Assembly (NCBI GenBank): GCA_934444695.1
Contig: CAKSDF010000020.1
Span: 1-20,840, forward strand
DNA length: 20,840 nucleotides
Reading direction: 5' to 3'
Origin: an uncultured Eubacteriales bacterium
GTDB taxonomy: Bacteria > Bacillota > Clostridia > Oscillospirales > Acutalibacteraceae
The notes beneath the pieces were generated by a model. That model ran no database searches and had not been told where the DNA came from. It worked only from the letters and a program-made list of their open reading frames with translations. The position numbers and the translations under genes were made by a program. Below, piece after piece: positions 1-6,011 of the stretch; positions within the stretch are counted from its first letter, which is position 1, and every line of letters starts with the position of its first letter.

Positions 1-54
1 TCGTATGAAACTTCCCAAAGTTAAAATTTCCCTTATCTCGGGTGTCTATTTCCT

Positions 55-82
55 ATTATACACGTCATTTACATTTTGTCAA
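55..82 (-). promoter_or_regulatory. Strong sigma-A promoter pointing off the left edge
   Basis: On the minus strand TTGACA (77-82) is followed by 16 nt and TATAAT (55-60). Both hexamers match consensus exactly. Transcription would begin near position 48 and run leftward out of the window, so the gene or RNA it drives is not visible. Upstream of the -35 lie an 11-bp inverted repeat and AT-rich sequence that could bind a regulator. Confidence 0.75.
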
Positions 83-98
83 GTGATTTGCGCGTTTT

Positions 99-149
99 TT
101 TAACAAACTCAGCCGATTTTCAAAGAGACAGGCTTTAAAGTTTGTTAAA
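99..149. repeat. 11-bp inverted repeat upstream of the left-edge promoter
   Basis: TTTAACAAACT at 99-109 is repeated inverted as AGTTTGTTAAA at 139-149, a perfect match with centres about 40 bp apart. It sits just upstream of the -35 box at 77-82 of the minus-strand promoter. The four-helical-turn spacing fits a pair of operator half-sites or a loop-forming regulator. This is inference from position and symmetry only. Confidence 0.4.
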
Positions 150-384
150 TTTTTAACAATATGGTCAATGCAAGACCCCCGCCGGTTTTACCCAACGGGG
201 GCTTGCAATGAGGAGAGTATGAAAAAGTTAGGCGTTGTCAAATTTTAGTTCCCTTTCGGCGGCACAGAGGCTTTTCACCGTACCGCCGCCGAGAAGTCCT
301 TCCCTTTTGGAAAGTCTCTCAACCCCGGGATGAGGCTATAAATGGAAGAATCCGTCTTGGCTTTTAAATTCATTTTTCGGAATT

Positions 385-1854
385 TTAAGAGTTGGCAGTT
401 CCGAGAGTTAATTTGACCGAATAGTTCTTTCCCCCGCGATATACCGTCAGGGTGATTTCGTCTCCGGGCGAATATTTCATCTTTTCACTGTTAAAGACGG
501 TGTAGCTGGTCACGGCAGTTCCGTTGAATTGGGTGATTATATCGCCCTTTTCGATTCCGGCTTTTTCGGCGGGACTTCCCGACGTTACACCTGCCACGAC
601 CACTCCCGCGGGATAACCCATCATCTGAAGGGTCGACGCGTCATATCTTGTGGAGATCTCCACACCGACATAACCCACGGGCGCGTCCTTTTTGGAAATT
701 ATGCGGTCACATATCGAAACAACATCATTGACCGGAATGGCAAATCCCATTCCCTCGAAGTTGTCTGACGCCATTTTGGCGCTGTTTACACCTATCAGCT
801 GACCGCTGCTGTTGACCAGCGCTCCGCCCGAGTTACCGGGGTTTATGGCGGCGTCGGTCTGAATCAGATTAATCTCTGTGGTGTTTTCAAGCTGTATGGT
901 ACGGTCAAGTCCGCTTATGATGCCCTTGGACACCGAGCCCATAAAGTCCATTCCGCCGGGGTTTCCCACTGCAATGGCGGTTTGGCCGACTTTAAGGGCC
1001 GAGGAGTCGCCTATCTCGATGGCAGGCAGACCGTTTTTGTCGATTTTAATAACCGCAAGATCGGCGCTGACGTCGTATCCCACAACGGTGGCCGAGATGG
1101 CCGTATCGCTGTCGCTTTGGAGGTATACGCTGATCTTTCCGGTCGATTCCACGGCGGAAGAAATAACGTGATAATTGGTTATAATGTATCCGTCGTCCGA
1201 ATATATGATGCCCGAGCCTTCGCTTTCGGAGGATGTGTCGTTTCCGAAGAATCCGAGCGTTTGAGTTGAAACCACTATTCCCACAACCGAGGGAGAAACA
1301 GCCTCTGCAACGGCCTGAACAGCCGCCTCATCGGTCGAATCGGTGACTATGGAGGTCCTTGTGCCCGAAGAGCCCAGCGAAGGGTTCAAAAACTGACCCT
1401 TGGAAAATGCAAAGCAGAATATCGAGGAGGTTATGATGCTTGCTGCCAGTGCAACGCACACACAGGCAATTATCAATCCCCCGCGGGTAACCGGCTTTGG
1501 CTGTTTTTTCGGCTTTGTGTATGCCGGAGGAGGGGTCTGACTTTGACCGACTTCCGGAACTGCCGAAACTGCAGCGGGCGTGTAACTGTTTTCACCGTGG
1601 TTTTGGGGAGAGGTGTACGGAGCTGACGGAATGTATGGCGGGCGGAAATTCACATCAGAAACATCAGAGGCTTTTTCATCGATACGGTTGTTGTCGATGC
1701 TGCCGGTGCTGCTGTCGATTCCGCTTTCGCTGCCGTTGTTTGTTCCGTTGTCCGACGGGTCGGAAAACTGAGAAACCGGTTTTTCGTTGTCTTGGGTCTC
1801 TTGACCCCGGGGGTCATTTCCGAAACCTTCGCTTCCGAAAAATTCATCGTTCAT
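385..1854 (-). CDS. Membrane-anchored HtrA/DegP-like serine protease with PDZ domain
   Basis: 489 aa trypsin-fold (S1C) protease that degrades misfolded or envelope proteins outside the membrane. Residues 1-122 are a low-complexity cytoplasmic tail rich in Ser, Asp, Asn, Pro and Gln. One membrane segment spans about 125-149. The protease domain follows, with a visible catalytic triad: His229 (TNYHV), Asp265 (SADLAVIKI) and Ser342 (NPGNSGGAL). A single PDZ domain occupies about 393-485 (YVGVEIS ... GSPAEKAGIEKGDIITQFNG). The layout is that of Firmicutes HtrA/HtrB/YyxA proteins. The start at 1854 is supported by AAAGGAG about 8 nt upstream. It is apparently monocistronic: its upstream neighbour, the azl pair, ends 409 bp away. 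The family is certain; the exact paralogue name is not. Confidence 0.95.
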   Translation of the reverse strand: MNDEFFGSEGFGNDPRGQETQDNEKPVSQFSDPSDNGTNNGSESGIDSSTGSIDNNRIDEKASDVSDVNFRPPYIPSAPYTSPQNHGENSYTPAAVSAVPEVGQSQTPPPAYTKPKKQPKPVTRGGLIIACVCVALAASIITSSIFCFAFSKGQFLNPSLGSSGTRTSIVTDSTDEAAVQAVAEAVSPSVVGIVVSTQTLGFFGNDTSSESEGSGIIYSDDGYIITNYHVISSAVESTGKISVYLQSDSDTAISATVVGYDVSADLAVIKIDKNGLPAIEIGDSSALKVGQTAIAVGNPGGMDFMGSVSKGIISGLDRTIQLENTTEINLIQTDAAINPGNSGGALVNSSGQLIGVNSAKMASDNFEGMGFAIPVNDVVSICDRIISKKDAPVGYVGVEISTRYDASTLQMMGYPAGVVVAGVTSGSPAEKAGIEKGDIITQFNGTAVTSYTVFNSEKMKYSPGDEITLTVYRGGKNYSVKLTLGTANS

Positions 1855-2263
1855 AATAAGGTTCTCCTTTCCTTACCGCGTTTTTAATATACCCCACGGA
1901 TGTGAATTAAGTTTTAATAAAGATGAAACAATGTTTTTAAAAATTAAAAAGAATAAGTTAACATAATGCCTTTTGGAAGTTTTTATTACTTTTTGGGATT
2001 TTCACGCAGATTTTGCGGTGGTTTTGCGCCCGCTTTCTGCGGCATTCCTTTTTGCGGCCTTTCTTTAAAGTTTCTTCGCGATATTTTTTCGGCGGTCATT
2101 CTCGCGACAATTACGGCGGTTATTTTCGGGTGATCTTAACAAAAAACGGCACACATCTTTAAGGGTGTACAGATACACTGCCCTTCGGCGTTGCCGTTTC
2201 TTTGTTTATTCGGGCTGTCGGTCGGCGGTCGATCGCTCTATAGACGGCCGGGCTGTCGGGCGG
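1855..2263. other. Intergenic region between htrA-like and azlD genes
   Basis: No credible gene. The right half (2138-2199) holds a terminator-like hairpin for the azl pair. At 2210-2264 a GGGCTGTCGG motif occurs twice in a G/C-rich stretch just past the azlD stop codon. The left half is AT-rich, upstream of the protease gene, and should hold its promoter, but I could not choose a convincing -35/-10 pair. Confidence 0.4.
2138..2199 (-). terminator. Probable terminator of the azlCD pair
   Basis: Read on the minus strand, AAACGGCA (2199-2192) pairs with TGCCGTTT (2151-2144), and the second arm runs into TTTTGTT. The long loop contains a smaller imperfect stem of its own (AAGGG...CCCTT). It lies about 65 bp downstream of the azlD stop. 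The long loop lowers confidence. Confidence 0.45.
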
Positions 2264-2563
2264 TCAGATTATAAATCCGGTAATCAGCGCCGAGGCTGCC
2301 GCCGCAAGTGCCACAACTATAAGAGGGCATTTGAAATATGCCAGTATAACGGCCACCGCAGTGCCCACCGCCGCAGTAATCTTGCTTCCGGTGGAATAGA
2401 ATATGGCCGGCACGGTCATGGCCGCCAGCACGGCATAGGGTATATAAAAAAGAAAGTCCTGCAAAAAGGGGGAGGTTATCTTTTTCTTAAAGGCCGTAAA
2501 AGGAATGGCGCGGATGAGATAGGTCACGAGAGCCATAACGACTATATAAATGATTATGCTCAT
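2264..2563 (-). CDS. azlD: AzlD-like small subunit of branched-chain amino acid exporter
   Basis: 99 aa, very hydrophobic, with about four membrane segments (the first begins MSIIIYIVVMALVTYLIRAI). Length and pattern match AzlD, the small partner of AzlC in branched-chain amino acid efflux. Motifs include IRAIPFTAF near the N-terminus and PYAVLAAMTVPAIFY in the middle, typical of the family. Its ATG overlaps the end of the azlC-like gene by 4 bp, a translationally coupled arrangement and strong support for the pairing. The transported amino acid cannot be read from the sequence. Confidence 0.88.
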   Translation of the reverse strand: MSIIIYIVVMALVTYLIRAIPFTAFKKKITSPFLQDFLFYIPYAVLAAMTVPAIFYSTGSKITAAVGTAVAVILAYFKCPLIVVALAAAASALITGFII

Positions 2564-3327
2564 ACGTTTTGCCCCTCCTTGGTCTGCTTTGCACCTTGTC
2601 CGCCGCTTTGATTGCCGGCATTTTTATCGTCATTTTCCTCTTTTCGCGGGAAAACCAGGGCGCCGAAAGCCGAGGCAGCAACGGCGCTTATAATTATTGC
2701 AAAGCCTCCGTCCACCACCGGCAGCAAAAATTTGAAAACAAGGCTTACGGCGGCGGCCACCGATATTACACACAAAATTTTCAGCTCTTTTCTGGCCGCC
2801 GGAATAATAATGGCAAGGAACATTCCGTAAAGAAGTATTCCCATGGCGTTTGTCACGGCTTCGGGCATAATGTTTCCGGCCACTGCGCCCAGGGCCGTTC
2901 CCACGCACCAGCCCACCGTCGAGACCGATATAAGTCCGCCCATATATTCGGGGGTCACAAGGAATGGTTTTGAGGCCGCCACGGCAAAGATCTCGTCGGT
3001 TATACCGTAGGAAAGAAGCAGTCTTTTGGGCACCGTGAAATCCTCCGAGAGCTTTTGGGAAAGGGATATGGCCATAAGGGAATAGCGTACGTTTATGACC
3101 GCCTGGGTCAGTATCATTTCTATAAGGGTGCCTCCCGAGGCGATTATCAGCACGCCCGCCGCCTGACCGGCAGATGTCAGATTTGTAAGGGAAATAAGGG
3201 TGGCAAAAAAGGCCGATATGCCGCTTTTGACCGCCAGTATTCCGAATCCGAAGGACACCGACAAATAACCGAGGAAAATGGGTATTCCGTCCTTCATTCC
3301 CTTTACAAACAATTTTTTCTTGTCCAA
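2560..3327 (-). CDS. azlC: AzlC-like branched-chain amino acid export permease
   Basis: 255 aa inner-membrane protein, the large subunit of AzlCD-type exporters, close to the family's usual 230-250 aa. The N-terminal motif GIPIFLGYLSVSFGFGILA and the central NVRYSLMAISLSQKL are diagnostic. The C-terminus (from FPRKEEND) is a charged, probably cytoplasmic tail richer in Asn, Gly and Lys than usual. The start is TTG at 3327, with GGGAGCG about 6 nt upstream; the next in-frame ATG (MKDGIPIF) would crowd its ribosome binding site. It overlaps azlD by 4 bp. No AzlB-like regulator is nearby. Confidence 0.9.
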   Translation of the reverse strand: MDKKKLFVKGMKDGIPIFLGYLSVSFGFGILAVKSGISAFFATLISLTNLTSAGQAAGVLIIASGGTLIEMILTQAVINVRYSLMAISLSQKLSEDFTVPKRLLLSYGITDEIFAVAASKPFLVTPEYMGGLISVSTVGWCVGTALGAVAGNIMPEAVTNAMGILLYGMFLAIIIPAARKELKILCVISVAAAVSLVFKFLLPVVDGGFAIIISAVAASAFGALVFPRKEENDDKNAGNQSGGQGAKQTKEGQNV

Positions 3328-3505
3328 GTTGATCGCTCCCTTTTCCGCCCTGCGGATGTGTGGTTTGTACCGTGGGTTTTGTTTTCTTTGTTTTTCACGG
3401 ACTTACGGCATTGATAGGTTTTTACGCTGCTTTGTCCGTCTGTTGCCGTCCGTTACGGCCTTGGAGGTCGGCCGCATACAGTTATACGTTATAATAAAGC
3501 CTGAC

Positions 3506-3572
3506 TTTTCAGACCGTGGGGTTTCTTTTCTCGTCTTATGATTTCTCAGGCCGTGGGGTTTTCCTTTTCCCC
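3506..3572. repeat. Tandem partial duplication of the thioesterase gene 3' end
   Basis: The block TCAGGCCGTGGGG starting at 3546 (stop codon plus last codons of the thioesterase gene) recurs as TCAGACCGTGGGG starting at 3509, 37 bp away, both followed by T/C-rich sequence. On the minus strand both copies read as Glu-Lys-x-Asn-Pro-Thr-x-stop. The outer copy is now downstream non-coding sequence. Confidence 0.6.
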
Positions 3573-3971
3573 GCTCTGATATCCTTTTATATACCCTGTG
3601 ACGGTTACTTCGGCCACCTTGCGGCTTTCACCGTCGGTTATTTCCACCGAGTAAAAACAGGTGTGCCGCCCGCTCTTTATACACTGCGCCCTTGCAAACA
3701 GCTTTCCGCCCTTTGGGGCAGCCATAAAATTTATCTGAGAGGACAGCGATACCGTCAGCCTTCCGCCGCAGTTTGCCGCCACGGCAAAGGTAAAATCGGC
3801 CAAAGTAAAAATTGCGCCGCCCATAACCGTTCCCGCCGCATTAAGGTGCTTTTTCCCGTATTCCATACTGCAAAGTGCATAGCCGTCGCCTATTTCCTCT
3901 ATGACCGCTCCCGCCTGTTCTACCGCAAAAATGTCTCCTGAAAAGAATTTTCTTGCCTCGTTTAAATCCAT
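3546..3971 (-). CDS. PaaI/YbgC-type hotdog-fold acyl-CoA thioesterase
   Basis: 141 aa single-domain hotdog protein predicted to hydrolyse a small acyl- or aryl-CoA thioester in the cytoplasm. The signature HLNAAGTVMGGAIFTLADFTFAVAAN (about residues 42-67) contains the small-residue helix and the Asp typical of PaaI thioesterases; NFMAAPKGGKLFARAQ and the final strand EVTVTGYI fit the fold. GGAG lies upstream of the ATG at 3971. It stands alone between the GT-rich stretch (3987-4230) and the azl pair. The substrate is unknown. Confidence 0.88.
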   Translation of the reverse strand: MDLNEARKFFSGDIFAVEQAGAVIEEIGDGYALCSMEYGKKHLNAAGTVMGGAIFTLADFTFAVAANCGGRLTVSLSSQINFMAAPKGGKLFARAQCIKSGRHTCFYSVEITDGESRKVAEVTVTGYIKGYQSGEKENPTA

Positions 3972-3989
3972 TGTTTATCACTCCGTTTG

Positions 3990-4230
3990 CCGATGATGTA
4001 TCAAGATAATTTATCCGCGTGTTTATGCAATGATACACCGCTGTTTTTGTGTGTTTATATGTTTCTCTGTTTGTATGCTTACGTGTTTGTGTGCTCTATA
4101 TATTTGTGCGCTTTATATTTGTGTACTTTATGTGTTTGTATGTTTGGGCATTTGCGAATTTGTGTGTTGTGTTGCGCATTTGTATATTAATAATATGTAG
4201 ATGTACTTGTTTATCTATGTGACGGTGTGT
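3990..4230. repeat. Low-complexity G/T-rich tract
   Basis: About 200 bp between the biotin ligase and thioesterase genes consists almost entirely of T and G on the plus strand, with imperfect repeats of a GTGTTTGTATG-like unit about 10-14 nt long. The minus-strand transcript here would be A/C-rich and poorly structured. Open frames across it are cysteine- and tyrosine-rich artefacts, not genes. Confidence 0.65.
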
Positions 4231-4237
4231 TTAATGC

Positions 4238-5036
4238 TTAATCCTTCCGCAGCGCATCTTCCGACAGGGTCACATCCCCTGAGTAAAGATGTTTTGTCTC
4301 ACCGCCGGGCAGTCTGACGAGCAGAGAAAAATCCGGGCACACATCCTCGGCCGCCGCCGTAAATGCTTCCCCGTTTTGGCAAAATTCGATTTCTTTGCCA
4401 AGCAAAAGCATTCTCGATTTATATTCCGACAGTATTTGTTCGCTGTCCCTTTCAAAAAGGTCGTATATTTCATTGACCGTCTCGGCGCACAGGCAATTTT
4501 TTAAGCCTTGCATTTCGCAAATCCCGGCTTGCTCGCGCGGAAATATCGCGCCCGCCCGTTTTTTTATCTGCTCGGGAAATCCGCTTTCGGGCTCGGTAAC
4601 ATTAATGCCTATTCCTATTATTACCCGTCCCTTTTGCCCGTTTTGCGAAACCCTTTGGCAAAGTATTCCGCAGATTTTTTTGCCGTTCAGATATATGTCG
4701 TTTACCCATTTTATAAGAGGGCGTTTTCCGGTCAGTCTTTCGACCGCACGGCACACCGCCACGGCCGCAAGAGGGGTCACTCGGTTAAGATTATCTTCGG
4801 CAAGGTCTTTAACAAGGCTGAAATACAGCCCTCCGCCGTAGCAGAAAAAGCTTCTTCCCCTTGTTCCCCGCCCGCCGGTTTGGCTGTCGGCGGCAATAAG
4901 GAAATCCTCTGCGGCTTTTTCGCAAAGCTCTTTACAATCGGCGTTCGTTGAAAGGGTGGACGGCTTTATGATTATTTTAATGGGATTTTTAAGGTTTTTT
5001 TCGATTTCTCTTTGATCGAGCTTTTCCGTTTTTCAT
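4238..5036 (-). CDS. birA: Biotin--[acetyl-CoA-carboxylase] ligase (BirA), 5' end apparently frameshifted
   Basis: The enzyme attaches biotin to carboxylase carrier domains. The body shows the family motifs STLSTNADC (substrate start), GGRGTRGRSFF (biotinyl-AMP loop; family GRGRRGR), GGGLYFSLV and IKWVNDIYLNGKKICGIL (family KWPNDI), then a C-terminal SH3-like domain. No N-terminal helix-turn-helix is present, so this is the non-repressor type. There is no ATG, GTG or TTG in the body frame before the GTG at 4780, which lies inside the domain after the catalytic loop. The ATG at 5036, just behind GGAGGG, is in another frame; removing one A from the A5 run beside it would give MKTEKLDQREIEKNLKNP joined to the body, a 265 aa protein. 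It may be a sequencing error, a real frameshift or a non-standard start. Confidence 0.85.
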
Positions 5037-5097
5037 CCCTCCGAAATGCACTTCTCGATGTGCGGCCGATACAACAGCGCCTAAGCCTGACCGGTCT

Positions 5098-5111
5098 CCG
5101 GCGGCCGCCGG
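5098..5111. promoter_or_regulatory. GC-rich palindrome in the birA leader
   Basis: CCGGCGGCCGCCGG is a perfect 14-bp palindrome lying between the predicted minus-strand birA promoter and birA. It is followed by TTTTT on the plus strand. It could be a repressor operator or a short hairpin in the leader; nothing else supports either. Confidence 0.3.
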
Positions 5112-5144
5112 TTTTTGCACGGCCGATCAGCCGTTCACCGCTTT

Positions 5145-5173
5145 AATTTAACACAATTTTTATTTGGTTTCAA
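5145..5173 (-). promoter_or_regulatory. Predicted birA promoter
   Basis: On the minus strand TTGAAA (5168-5173), a 17-nt spacer and TAAATT (5145-5150) form a fair sigma-A promoter about 110 bp upstream of birA. Its -35 region abuts that of the divergent yebC promoter, so the two may compete or share a regulator. Confidence 0.45.
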
Positions 5174-5178
5174 GGGGG

Positions 5179-5207
5179 TTGAATTTATAATAATGGTGTG
5201 GTAAAAT
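5179..5207 (+). promoter_or_regulatory. Predicted yebC operon promoter
   Basis: TTGAAT (5179-5184), a 17-nt spacer and TAAAAT (5202-5207) give a good sigma-A promoter with a start near 5214. That leaves a short leader before the yebC ribosome binding site at 5234-5238. Confidence 0.6.
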
Positions 5208-5246
5208 AAATTGATAATTTTATATTTTAAATCGGAGGACGACTTT

Positions 5247-5978
5247 ATGTCAGGACATTCCAAGTGGAACAACATAAAAAGAAAGAAAGAAAAAACAGAC
5301 GCCCAGAAGGCCAAGATCTTTACCAAGATCGGCCGTGAGATGGCCATTGTGGTAAGAGAGGGCGGTCCCGACCCCGAGAACAACTCCAAGCTCCGCGACT
5401 GCATCGCCAAGGCCAAGGCCAACAACGTTCCCAACGACAACATCGACCGCATAATCAAAAAAGCTGCCGGAGAGGGCGACGGCAGAGAATACGAAAACAT
5501 CACCTACGAAGGATACGGTCCCGAGGGTGTGGCCGTCGTAGTCGAGACACTGACCGACAACCGCAACCGCACCGCCGGCGATCTTCGCCACTATTTCGAC
5601 AAAAACGGCGGCAATCTCGGCCAGCCCGGATCGGTTATGTTTATGTTCAACCGCACCGGAATGCTTCGCATAGCGGCCGAAGGACTTTCGGAAGATACGG
5701 TTATGGAGGACGCTCTCGACGCAGGCGCATCCGATTTCAATTCCGACGGCGAGGTTTTTGAGATTTCCACCGAGCCCAACGATCTCGGAGCCGTGCGCGA
5801 TGCACTCGATGCCAAGGGATACGCTTTTGTCAGTGCCGAGGTGGAATATATTCCCTCTACCGGCGCTTCGATAAACGATCCCGACAATGTGGTTAAAATG
5901 CAAAAGCTCATCGATATGCTTGAAGAAAACGACGACATTCAGGCCGTTTGGCACAACTGGGAGAATATGCCCGAGTAA
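5247..5978 (+). CDS. yebC: YebC/PmpR family protein (ribosome rescue/transcription factor family)
   Basis: 243 aa, the full usual length. It opens with the family hallmark MSGHSKWNNIKRKKEKTDAQKAKIF and carries GGPDPENNSKLRDCIAKAKANNVPNDNIDRII, EGYGPEGVAVVVETLTDNRNRT and the C-terminal PSTGASINDPDNVVKMQKLIDMLEENDDIQAVWHNWE. The family was long annotated as transcriptional regulators; one branch (YeeI/YebC) is now linked to translation of stalling proline-rich stretches, so the exact role is open. The start at 5247 has GGAGG 8 nt upstream; longer frames from 5211 lack a ribosome site. The PASTA pseudokinase gene follows after 33 bp. Confidence 0.96.
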   Translation: MSGHSKWNNIKRKKEKTDAQKAKIFTKIGREMAIVVREGGPDPENNSKLRDCIAKAKANNVPNDNIDRIIKKAAGEGDGREYENITYEGYGPEGVAVVVETLTDNRNRTAGDLRHYFDKNGGNLGQPGSVMFMFNRTGMLRIAAEGLSEDTVMEDALDAGASDFNSDGEVFEISTEPNDLGAVRDALDAKGYAFVSAEVEYIPSTGASINDPDNVVKMQKLIDMLEENDDIQAVWHNWENMPE

Positions 5979-6011
5979 TGCCGACCCATTCTTTTTAAGG
6001 AGCTGAATACA

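Larger units (their letters stand above)
1..384. other. Non-coding left-edge region with hairpins
   Basis: No convincing gene lies here. It contains a minus-strand promoter (55-82), an 11-bp inverted repeat (99-109 with 139-149), a strong hairpin at 169-207 (TGCAAGACCCCCG pairing with CGGGGGCTTGCA, one bulge) and a GC hairpin at 256-292 (TCGGCGGC with GCCGCCGA). Neither hairpin is followed by a clear T-run on either strand, so neither is a textbook terminator for the htrA-like gene that ends at 385. A small structured RNA is possible, but I recognise no Rfam family in it. Confidence 0.5.

Noticed and set aside
181..360. Known riboswitch, 6S RNA or tmRNA
   Set aside because: I compared remembered core motifs (T-box, lysine, cobalamin, FMN, ydaO, tmRNA ends) and found no convincing match.
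3987..4190. Cys/Tyr-rich 67-codon plus-strand frame
   Set aside because: It is a by-product of the G/T-rich tract, with no ribosome site or recognisable domain.
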